Below are positions 1 through 5,937 of a DNA stretch of 5,937 nucleotides, one piece after another. The DNA lies in assembly GCA_017880265.1 (NCBI GenBank), contig JAFJTK010000107.1, positions 1 to 5,937 of the forward strand, in the 5' to 3' direction. Position 1 is the stretch's first letter. Each line of letters opens with the position of its first letter. The notes beneath the pieces were generated by a model. It ran no database searches. It was not told where the DNA came from and was given only the letters and a program-made list of their open reading frames with translations. Source of the DNA: Candidatus Pelagibacter sp. (GTDB lineage Bacteria; Pseudomonadota; Alphaproteobacteria; Pelagibacterales; Pelagibacteraceae). Made by a program: the position numbers and the translations under genes.

Positions 1-83
1 GGAAAATTGTAACTAAAACTTCTTTGGTAAAAAATTATTGTCCAGCAGAAGAGTATCATCAAAAATATTTAGAAAAAAGATAA
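1..83 (+). CDS. msrA: Peptide-methionine (S)-S-oxide reductase MsrA, C-terminal end only (partial)
   Basis: Only the last 26 codons are in the window (reading frame from base 3, stop TAA at 81-83); the rest lies off the left edge. The visible tail contains PAEEYHQKYLEKR, which matches the conserved C-terminal stretch of MsrA (typically Y-x-AE-[ED]-YHQ-x-YL). MsrA reduces methionine-S-sulfoxide in oxidised proteins and free methionine, using thioredoxin. The catalytic Cys near the N-terminus cannot be seen. The protein stops right after YLEKR, so it lacks the Gly/Cys-containing extension that carries resolving cysteines in E. coli-type MsrA. A Cys does occur just before PAEEYHQ. The stop is 1 base from the next start, implying co-transcription with sseA. 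The identification rests on a short but distinctive motif. Confidence 0.8.
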   Translation, partial: KIVTKTSLVKNYCPAEEYHQKYLEKR

Positions 84-84
84 C

Positions 85-897
85 ATGTCTTTAGTTGATA
101 CAAATTGGTTAGAGAAAAACATTAATAATGTAAAAATTATTGATTGCTCCTGGCATATGCCTCAGGCAAATAGAAATGGCTTTGTGGAATATCTAAATGA
201 GCATATACCAAATGCAATTTTTTTTGATCTAGATAAGAATTCAAAATCAAATACTGACCTGCCTCATATGCTAACTGATTTAAACTCATGGAAAAAAATT
301 ATGGGAGATATGGGTATTGAAAATAAAGATGAAGTTGTAATTTATGATAATTCAGATGTAATAAGCTCATGTAGATGTTGGTATAACTTAATCTATTTTG
401 GGCATGATCCAAAACTAGTTCATATTCTTGATGGTGGATTTAAGAAATGGAAAAAAGAAAATAAAATCACAGATAATAGAGAAGTAATCACTAAAAATTC
501 TATCTATTCATGTGAAGAAAATATAGAGCTTGTTAAAAGTAAAAAACAGATAGATGAAAATATTAATAAAAATGATTTCACGGTCATTGATGCTAGAAGT
601 AAAGAAAGATTTGAGGGTAAAGTTGCTGAGCCTAGAAAAGGTTTGAGAAGTGGTTCAATTAAAAACTCTTTATGCTTACCTTTTAAGGAATTAATTAATG
701 ATGATCATACATTCGTTAGCAAAGATGAAATTACAAAAAAATTTAAGTCACTAAATTTTGACCCTAGTAAAAACCTAGTATTTTCATGTGGTTCAGGGGT
801 AACCGCAAGCGTTTTGGCTCTAGCTTATTCATTAATAAATGATAAATATATGCCGACTATATACGATGGCTCATGGTCAGAGTATGGAAAGAATTAA
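85..897 (+). CDS. sseA: 3-mercaptopyruvate sulfurtransferase (two-domain rhodanese family)
   Basis: This 270-residue protein is close to the usual length for SseA (about 280). Family members move sulfur from 3-mercaptopyruvate to a thiol or cyanide acceptor, releasing pyruvate, in the cytoplasm. The N-terminal rhodanese domain (about 1-130) is the non-catalytic copy, with the typical YDNSD...GHD...LDGGFKKW pattern. The C-terminal domain (about 140-270) has VIDAR, then RFEGKVAEPRKGLRSG (R175 and R184 keep the nine-residue spacing of the substrate-binding arginines of mammalian MST). The active-site loop CGSGVT has catalytic C235. CGSGVT is the mercaptopyruvate signature, whereas thiosulfate sulfurtransferases usually have CRKGVT, so MST is favoured. 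No signal peptide is visible. ATG 85 is the first start after an in-frame TAG at 70-72. No strong Shine-Dalgarno is visible. It sits 1 base after msrA and 3 bases before the adaptor gene. Confidence 0.93.
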   Translation: MSLVDTNWLEKNINNVKIIDCSWHMPQANRNGFVEYLNEHIPNAIFFDLDKNSKSNTDLPHMLTDLNSWKKIMGDMGIENKDEVVIYDNSDVISSCRCWYNLIYFGHDPKLVHILDGGFKKWKKENKITDNREVITKNSIYSCEENIELVKSKKQIDENINKNDFTVIDARSKERFEGKVAEPRKGLRSGSIKNSLCLPFKELINDDHTFVSKDEITKKFKSLNFDPSKNLVFSCGSGVTASVLALAYSLINDKYMPTIYDGSWSEYGKN

Positions 898-900
898 TTT

Positions 901-1896
901 ATGAAAACATCTACAAAAGTAACAAGTATAGTAATTATATTTTTTTTAATCATAGCAACCGTAATCATTGGCAGAACAATGATAGGGAATCATTTTAAAA
1001 AAAAATTTAGTAAAAGACCCCCACCAGGAATAATAGTAACCACTACTGAAGAAAGAATTTTTGAAAATATTATAAGTACATATGGAACTGCAGCTCCAAT
1101 TCAAACTCAATCTTTTAAAATTGAAAAATATGAAATACTAGATCCGATAAATTTTAATCAAAAAGTCAAAAAAGGAGATGTAATTGCTAACCTTAAGAAC
1201 AGAAAAATAATTGCACAATTTGATGGAGTTATTGGAAAAAGAGAATTTTCTGAAGATTTAGAAGTTTCAAAATCTTCTATACTAGTTAACCTTGAGGATA
1301 GTAGTTCAATTTATTGTGATGTAGATATACCTGAAATTTTTGTACCATTTATTAAAGTAGGATTACCAGTCGATATAAAATTTTCTGGATATAAAAATAA
1401 AATTTACAAAGGAGAGATTGACTCTTTTGCAAGCAGAATAAGCGAAGATACTAGGGCTTTAACTACCAGAATAAAGATGGATAATATGGCTGGCGAAATA
1501 CTTCCTGGTTCATTCCTAGAGATTTCAATTAAATATGACATTAGAGATGGTTTAAGCGCACCAGATACAAGTACAATAGTTGAAGGTGAAAATGTTTATA
1601 TTTATAAAGTTGATGAAAAAAACAAAGTGATTAAAACAAAAGTAACTATTGGGGATAGATATTTAGGTTTTGTTGAAATTTTAGATGGACTAAACAATGG
1701 TGATAAAATTGTTGCCGAAGGAACTAAAAAAGTTAGACCAAATTTAACGATAAGACCAATTGAAAAAGGATCTAACAAAAAACAAGGAAACTCTGGTTGG
1801 GGCAAGAAGAAGGAATCAAAAAATACTGAAGAAAAAAAAGGTAAATTTGATTGGATAAAAAATATTTTTAAAAAATCTGACAAAGAAAAAAAATAA
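901..1896 (+). CDS. RND efflux periplasmic adaptor (HlyD/AcrA-type membrane fusion protein), apparently without alpha-helical hairpin
   Basis: This 331-residue protein is probably the periplasmic link of the RND pump encoded next to it. Residues about 8-28 are a hydrophobic N-terminal segment with no lipobox, so it is likely an inner-membrane anchor or uncleaved signal. The first half-lipoyl segment is about 74-98 (ending VKKGDVIANL) and the second about 102-132 (AQFDGVIGKREF, where the family usually has AP-x-DGVV). Only a few residues (about 99-101) lie between them, where AcrA-type adaptors carry a coiled-coil hairpin. A beta-barrel domain follows (about 136-213, with VDIPE, DTRALTTRIKMDN and LPGSFLEI). 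A membrane-proximal domain (about 214-287, NVYIYKVDE...GLNNGDKIVAEG) precedes a Lys-rich tail (about 288-331). ATG 901 is one codon after the sseA stop in the same frame; GGAAAG at 886-891 is a weak possible ribosome-binding site. The gene lies 4 bases before the transporter. Family assignment is firm; substrate is unknown. Confidence 0.9.
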   Translation: MKTSTKVTSIVIIFFLIIATVIIGRTMIGNHFKKKFSKRPPPGIIVTTTEERIFENIISTYGTAAPIQTQSFKIEKYEILDPINFNQKVKKGDVIANLKNRKIIAQFDGVIGKREFSEDLEVSKSSILVNLEDSSSIYCDVDIPEIFVPFIKVGLPVDIKFSGYKNKIYKGEIDSFASRISEDTRALTTRIKMDNMAGEILPGSFLEISIKYDIRDGLSAPDTSTIVEGENVYIYKVDEKNKVIKTKVTIGDRYLGFVEILDGLNNGDKIVAEGTKKVRPNLTIRPIEKGSNKKQGNSGWGKKKESKNTEEKKGKFDWIKNIFKKSDKEKK

Positions 1897-1900
1897 CTAA

Positions 1901-4900
1901 ATGTATATAACTGAAGTAAGCATTAAACGACCTGTTGTGGCATGGGTCATGTCTCTAATCTTAATTATATTTGGAATATTTGTTTTTTCAGAATTACCTG
2001 TTCGAGAGCTTCCAGATGGAATTCAACCTCCTGTTGTTCAGGTTCAAACAGACTATAAATCAGCATCAGCAGAAATAATTGATGAAGAAATTACTCAAAA
2101 ACTAGAAGATGTAATTGGGGGAGCTGAAGGTATAAAAAATATAGATTCAAGCTCTTTAAATGGAAGAAGTAGAATTAATATTCAATTTAATACAGATATA
2201 GACTTAGATGATGCAGCAAATGATATAAGAGAGAGAGTTGCTCGAGTTGTAGATAATTTGCCAAGTGAAGCAAATCCTCCACAAATTTTAAAACAAGCCG
2301 CAGGTTTTACAACTACCATGTGGGTAGCGCTGTCATCTCCCACTTGGAACGATCTAGATCTTGGAGATTATGCTGAAAGATATCTTGTAGATGCATTTTC
2401 AAGTGTACCTAATGTAGGAAGAATTTTAGTTGGTGGATTACGAGAACTAAGTGTTAGAGTTTGGATAGATCCAATAAAATTAGCTGCAAACAATTTAACA
2501 ATACAAGAGGTAGAAAGAGCACTTAGAAATGAAAACATTAACCTTCCTGCCGGGACATTAGAGGCAAATAATAAAGATTTAACTTTAAATATCGATAAAT
2601 CTTACACTAGCATAGATACAATTAAACAGCTTCCTATTCAAAAAAATAAAGAAAAAATAATAATTCTTTCTGATGTTGCAAATGTGGAATTTGGTCCAGT
2701 TTCAGAAAAAACTTTATTTAAAGCACAGAGTAAAAATGCATTGAATTTAAAAACTGTAGGAATAGGGATTTATGCAAAGAGTGGTGCTTCAACCGTAGAA
2801 TTATCTAATCAAATAAAAGTTAAAATAAAAGAACTTAATAAATCTTTACCAGATGGGCTAAAATTAGAAATAGCTTTTAACAGGGCAACGTATATTGGAG
2901 CAGCGATCGAAGAGGTATATAAAAGTTTAATTATTGCTTTTGTATTGGTTGTTTTAATTATTTATTTATTTCTTGGTAATCTTAAAGCAGTAATTGTTCC
3001 AGCAGTAGCATTACCAGTTAGTTTAATTGGTTCTTTTCTTGGACTATATATGTTTGATCTATCAATCAATATATTTGTATTATTGAGCTTTATTTTAGCA
3101 ATAGGAATAATCACTGATGACTCTGTAATTATGACTGATGCAATTTATACAAGGATAGAAAACGGTGAAACACCATTGGTAGCAGCATACAAAGGTTCAA
3201 AACAAATTACTTTTGCTATTATTGCAACTACATTAATTTTAGTTGCAGTATTTTTACCATTAATTTTTATAAAAGGAATTTCTGGAACATTATTTAAAGA
3301 AACTGCTATAGCACTATCTTTCTCTATTGTAGTATCTTCTTTTGTAGCATTAACTTTATCTCCAATGCTAGGAAGTAAATTCTTAAATAAAAAAGAAAAA
3401 ATTAATTTTTTTGTTAAAAAATTTAATATTGGATTTAAATCTTTTACAGGATTTTATATAGACTCACTTAAATATTGGATAAATAAGAAAAAAACTATTT
3501 CTGTATTTATAATCTTTGTCATTTGTGCATCTGGATATCTTTTTAATTTTTCAAAAAAAGAGTTATTGCCGATGGAAGATAGAGGCTCTTATTTAATAAT
3601 AGGATCAACTGATGAAGGAAGTTCATTTGAATATACTCAAGAAAAAGCACAAAAAATTGAAGCTAGAATATTAAAGTTATTGCAAGCTGAAAATAGTCCT
3701 TATGAAAGACTAATAATGAGAGTTCCTGGTTTTGGTAGATCAGCAACAACTTATAATACATTTATTATAATTGCTTTATTAGATGAGTGGAAAAACAGAG
3801 AAAAAGGAAGTCAAACAGTCTTAAGAGAAGCTATTGGACAAGTAGTTTCAGTTCCAGAGACTTTTGCTTTTCCAATATCTCCTCAAGGAATAAGGGTTTC
3901 AAGCTATAACAAACCAGTACAGATGGTTATTTATGGATCAAGTTATGAAGAACTTGAGGAAATCCAAAGCAATGTATTGAGAGAACTCAGAAAAAATAGG
4001 AGTATGTCTCGAATTGAGAGTGATTACACAAAAAATAAACCTGAAGTTAAATTAATCACAAATAAAAATCGAGCTAACGACTTGGGTGTATCCACTGAAA
4101 ACATAGGAAGAACTCTTGAAACACTTTATGGTGGTAAAAGAGTGACTTCTTTTAGTAAAGAAGGCAGAGAATATCCAATTATATTACAACAATATTTAGC
4201 TGACAGAAGAGATAAGGATGGTTTGTCTAAGATCTTTGTTAGATCTGAAACAACAGGAAAATTGGTTTCTATAGCAAGTCTTGTTGAGTTTAAAGAAAAA
4301 GGGACTGCAGAAGCATTACCAAGATATAATCGTCAAAGAGCTGTTACGATTTCAGCTGCTCTTTCTGAAGATTACACTTTAACAGAAGCAATTAAATATT
4401 TAGAAGATGTAATGGTTAAAGTAGCACCTCAAAATCAAATTACTTGGAAAGGGAAATCTGAGGAACTTAAAGAAACAACTAATGAGATTTATATAATTTT
4501 TGCTCTAGCTTTATTAACTGCTTATTTAGTTATGGCAGCAACATTTAATTCTTTTGTTCACCCATTTATAATTATTCTAACTGTACCACTCGCTGTCTTT
4601 GGTGGATTAGTTTTTATTTTACTTTTAAATAGCTCAGTAAATATATTTTCACAAATTGCATTAATTATACTCATAGGTATATCTACTAAGAATAGTATTT
4701 TAATTGTAGACTATGCTAATCAATTAAGAACCACTGGTATTAAAATAGAAGAAGCTTTGATTAAGGCTTGTCAGCTGAGAATTCGACCAATAGTAATGAC
4801 TTCTTTGAGTACTATGATCGCAATGCTACCTCTAGTAATAGGAAATATTGGGCCTGGAGCTGGTGAAGGCTCAAGATTAGCTGTTGGATCTACAATTTTA

Positions 4901-5023
4901 GGAGGAATGATAATTTCAACCTTCTTTACTTTGTACGTAACTCCTACAATGTATCTTACTCTTGCAAAAAATACTAAGCGTATTGATGCGGTAGATATTG
5001 AGTTAAAAAAACAATTAGACTAA
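1901..5023 (+). CDS. RND efflux transporter, inner-membrane permease (AcrB/HAE1-like)
   Basis: At 1040 residues this matches the usual AcrB-family length (about 1040-1050). The N-terminus (SIKRPVVAWVMSLILIIFG) is typical TM1. Two large periplasmic loops (about 31-338 and 552-862) separate the expected 12 membrane segments: one at 11-30, five between about 341 and 490, one at about 531-549, and five between about 863 and 1019. Proton-relay residues are all present: D406 and D407 in TM4 (GIITDDSVIMTDA), K930 in TM10 (GISTKNSILIVDYA), and R960 and T967 in TM11 (LRIRPIVMTS). These align with AcrB D407, D408, K940, R971 and T978. The protein is therefore probably an active proton-driven exporter working as a trimer. 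The loop after PGFGR (609-613) differs from the Phe-rich AcrB switch loop, so drug specificity should not be assumed. An in-frame TAA directly precedes ATG 1901. No outer-membrane channel gene is adjacent. The 3' end overlaps the converging lipoprotein gene by 4 bases. Confidence 0.95.
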   Translation: MYITEVSIKRPVVAWVMSLILIIFGIFVFSELPVRELPDGIQPPVVQVQTDYKSASAEIIDEEITQKLEDVIGGAEGIKNIDSSSLNGRSRINIQFNTDIDLDDAANDIRERVARVVDNLPSEANPPQILKQAAGFTTTMWVALSSPTWNDLDLGDYAERYLVDAFSSVPNVGRILVGGLRELSVRVWIDPIKLAANNLTIQEVERALRNENINLPAGTLEANNKDLTLNIDKSYTSIDTIKQLPIQKNKEKIIILSDVANVEFGPVSEKTLFKAQSKNALNLKTVGIGIYAKSGASTVELSNQIKVKIKELNKSLPDGLKLEIAFNRATYIGAAIEEVYKSLIIAFVLVVLIIYLFLGNLKAVIVPAVALPVSLIGSFLGLYMFDLSINIFVLLSFILAIGIITDDSVIMTDAIYTRIENGETPLVAAYKGSKQITFAIIATTLILVAVFLPLIFIKGISGTLFKETAIALSFSIVVSSFVALTLSPMLGSKFLNKKEKINFFVKKFNIGFKSFTGFYIDSLKYWINKKKTISVFIIFVICASGYLFNFSKKELLPMEDRGSYLIIGSTDEGSSFEYTQEKAQKIEARILKLLQAENSPYERLIMRVPGFGRSATTYNTFIIIALLDEWKNREKGSQTVLREAIGQVVSVPETFAFPISPQGIRVSSYNKPVQMVIYGSSYEELEEIQSNVLRELRKNRSMSRIESDYTKNKPEVKLITNKNRANDLGVSTENIGRTLETLYGGKRVTSFSKEGREYPIILQQYLADRRDKDGLSKIFVRSETTGKLVSIASLVEFKEKGTAEALPRYNRQRAVTISAALSEDYTLTEAIKYLEDVMVKVAPQNQITWKGKSEELKETTNEIYIIFALALLTAYLVMAATFNSFVHPFIIILTVPLAVFGGLVFILLLNSSVNIFSQIALIILIGISTKNSILIVDYANQLRTTGIKIEEALIKACQLRIRPIVMTSLSTMIAMLPLVIGNIGPGAGEGSRLAVGSTILGGMIISTFFTLYVTPTMYLTLAKNTKRIDAVDIELKKQLD

Positions 5024-5619
5024 AAAATAATATATTTATTTGTGGATAAAGAATTTTTACATTCTTTTAGTTGATTTTTATAAACATTAGATTGTTTCTC
5101 AACTCTTTTTGCTAAATTAATTATTTTTTTATTTTTTTTGTAATGTTTATAATTTCCCCATCCTTCATGATAAGCAACATACTGCTTAAAGGCATCAGTT
5201 TTAGATATATTTAAAATGGAACTGGATTTACTTGTATACCACCCAATAAAATCAACACTATCCTTAAACCTAGTTCTGACTGCGAGTTTATTTCCTGTTT
5301 CTTTTTTATATTGCTCCCAGGTTCCATTTACAGCTTGAGAATATCCAAATGAAGTTGAGGGTCTTTTATAAGGAATTACTTTAAAAAGTTTTTGTCTAGG
5401 TGGTTTTGCAAGCCAATCAAAATCTGATTCCATTTTTATAATAGCAAGCTGTAAATAAACAGGGGTTCCCCATTTTTTTTCTGATTTACTTGCATGTTTA
5501 AACCATAGATATCTTTCATTAAATATTGAACAACTATTTGAAGTATTCTTTGGTATTGAAGAACAGGCAGAAATAAAAAATATTATTATAAGCAATGAAT
5601 TAAATCTTAAAAACTTCAT
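5020..5619 (-). CDS. Putative lipoprotein with lytic-transglycosylase (SLT)-like domain
   Basis: This 199-residue protein starts with a lipoprotein signal: basic MKFLR, hydrophobic core LLIIIFF, and lipobox ISAC with C19 as the lipidated residue. Ser at +2 argues for outer-membrane sorting under the E. coli rule. The mature part has an SLT-like order of motifs: AIIKMESDF with E64 as candidate catalytic acid followed by Ser, then FGYSQAVNGTWEQY (92-95 GYSQ, W101), and then AYHEGWGNY (149-157), in the place of the AYNAG-like motif of lysozyme-fold transglycosylases. If active, it would cleave peptidoglycan glycan strands from the periplasmic face of a membrane. The C-terminal third is Lys-rich. 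The gene is transcribed towards the transporter and its TAG stop lies across that gene's TAA. Nothing in the context links it functionally to the pump. The lipoprotein call is firm; enzymatic activity is inferred from motifs only. Confidence 0.75.
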   Translation of the reverse strand: MKFLRFNSLLIIIFFISACSSIPKNTSNSCSIFNERYLWFKHASKSEKKWGTPVYLQLAIIKMESDFDWLAKPPRQKLFKVIPYKRPSTSFGYSQAVNGTWEQYKKETGNKLAVRTRFKDSVDFIGWYTSKSSSILNISKTDAFKQYVAYHEGWGNYKHYKKNKKIINLAKRVEKQSNVYKNQLKECKNSLSTNKYIIF

Positions 5620-5669
5620 ATAATTTAATTAGTAGTCATATTTTATAAATTAATTTAAAAGATTAACAA
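5620..5669. promoter_or_regulatory. Divergent intergenic region, likely promoters for the lipoprotein gene and gpmA
   Basis: These 50 AT-rich bases separate two divergent genes, so both promoters are expected here or just inside the flanking genes. On the - strand, TTGTTA (5669-5664) is followed after 16 bases by TATAAA (5647-5642), a plausible -35/-10 pair for the lipoprotein gene. On the + strand a TATAAA at 5644-5649 could serve as a -10 for gpmA, but no convincing -35 is seen. The two candidate -10 boxes overlap. In such AT-rich DNA these matches are weak. No Shine-Dalgarno is visible before either start. Confidence 0.4.
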
Positions 5670-5937
5670 ATGAGTTATTTAATTTTAGTCAGACATGGTC
5701 AAAGTGTATGGAACCTAGAAAAAAAATTCACAGGCTGGGTTGATGTAGATTTAACTGAAAATGGTAAATTAGAAGCTAAAAAAGCGGGCAATCTAATTAA
5801 ATTAAAAAATATCAATGTTGATATTTATTATTCATCTTTCCAATTAAGAGCAAAAAATACCTTAAAATTAATAAAGCAAGAGTTACATGATACGAAAGTT
5901 TCGAAAGAAGCTTGGCAACTAAATGAGCGACATTATG
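5670..5937 (+). CDS. gpmA: 2,3-bisphosphoglycerate-dependent phosphoglycerate mutase (N-terminal part, runs off the window)
   Basis: The first 89 codons are present and the gene continues past the right edge. The enzyme interconverts 3- and 2-phosphoglycerate in glycolysis and gluconeogenesis in the cytoplasm. The N-terminal LVRHGQSVWN is the histidine phosphatase motif, with H9 as the expected phosphorylated histidine and R8 beside it. FTGWVDVDLTENG (20-32), R60 in the QLRA stretch, and WQLNERHY (82-89) with E86 as the expected general acid are all characteristic of the cofactor-dependent mutase rather than of general histidine phosphatases. The second catalytic His lies outside the window. 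ATG 5670 is the first start after an in-frame TAA at 5664-5666. It is divergent from the lipoprotein gene and so starts a separate transcription unit. Confidence 0.95.
   Translation, partial: MSYLILVRHGQSVWNLEKKFTGWVDVDLTENGKLEAKKAGNLIKLKNINVDIYYSSFQLRAKNTLKLIKQELHDTKVSKEAWQLNERHY

Larger units (their letters stand above)
1..5023 (+). other. Probable operon: msrA - sseA - adaptor - RND transporter
   Basis: Four genes on the same strand are separated by 1, 3 and 4 bases, with no room for separate promoters or terminators between them. Shared transcription is therefore likely, from a promoter left of the window. The sulfurtransferase and adaptor genes are in the same reading frame, separated only by TAA and one sense codon, so terminating ribosomes could reinitiate. 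I see no hairpin with a T-run after the last stop codon. A functional link between the sulfur genes and the pump is not shown by the sequence. Confidence 0.7.

Noticed and set aside
889..903. Translational fusion of sseA and the adaptor by stop-codon readthrough
   Set aside because: The two genes are in the same frame with only TAA and one codon between them, but the products belong to different compartments (cytoplasm and periplasm) and no readthrough signal is visible. The in-frame spacing is likely chance.
997..1005. Runs of 8-9 A or T (for example 218-225, 940-947, 997-1005, 1886-1893, 5132-5139) as phase-variable slippage sites
   Set aside because: Such runs are expected at this base composition and occur in several unrelated genes including housekeeping ones. 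No frameshifted copy or alternative frame suggests switching.
1602..1883. 93-codon open frame on the - strand
   Set aside because: It lies wholly inside the adaptor gene, opposite its membrane-proximal domain and Lys-rich tail. Its Phe/Ser/Leu-rich translation is what the complement of Lys/Glu-rich coding gives. It has no family resemblance or gene context.
5025..5041. Inverted repeat AAATAA/TTATTT as a terminator for the transporter or lipoprotein gene
   Set aside because: The stem is six A-T pairs only, with a 5-base loop, and sits inside the lipoprotein coding end. It is common by chance in DNA this AT-rich.
1..5937. CRISPR array, mobile element, tRNA, rRNA or riboswitch
   Set aside because: I saw no spaced direct repeats, terminal inverted repeats, transposase, tRNA-like cloverleaf or conserved aptamer. 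Almost every base is accounted for by ordinary coding sequence.

Overview
This AT-rich window (roughly 30% GC by eye) is densely packed and looks like ordinary chromosome from a Gram-negative bacterium with a streamlined genome. The low GC, gaps of 1-4 bases, scarcity of Shine-Dalgarno sequences and protein styles fit a marine alphaproteobacterium of the Pelagibacterales (SAR11) type. That assignment is an inference; no marker gene in the window proves it. The Gram-negative assignment is firmer, because there is an RND efflux pump with its periplasmic adaptor and a lipoprotein with a transglycosylase-like domain.

Layout: (1) Bases 1-83 hold the 3' end of a + strand gene whose C-terminus matches peptide-methionine (S)-S-oxide reductase (msrA). 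(2) 85-897 (+) is a complete two-domain 3-mercaptopyruvate sulfurtransferase (sseA). (3) 901-1896 (+) is an RND-type periplasmic adaptor (membrane fusion protein). (4) 1901-5023 (+) is a full-length AcrB/HAE1-like RND inner-membrane transporter with an intact proton-relay set. These four genes are separated by 1, 3 and 4 bases and probably form one transcription unit whose promoter lies left of the window. (5) 5020-5619 (-) is a small lipoprotein with a lytic-transglycosylase-like domain. It converges on the transporter gene and overlaps its 3' end by 4 bases. (6) A 50-base AT-rich divergent intergenic region follows. (7) 5670 to the window end (+) is the N-terminal part of 2,3-bisphosphoglycerate-dependent phosphoglycerate mutase (gpmA).

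How the genes work together: the adaptor and transporter would form the inner-membrane and periplasmic part of a proton-driven efflux pump. No TolC-type outer-membrane factor is in the window. MsrA and SseA belong to sulfur and oxidative-damage metabolism, and their link to the pump is only co-location. The most interesting feature is the adaptor. Its two half-lipoyl segments are joined almost directly, so the long alpha-helical hairpin that normally docks to TolC appears to be absent, and it carries a Lys-rich C-terminal tail. I see no CRISPR array, mobile element, tRNA, rRNA or clear new system. The only gene-free stretch is the 50-base divergent region.
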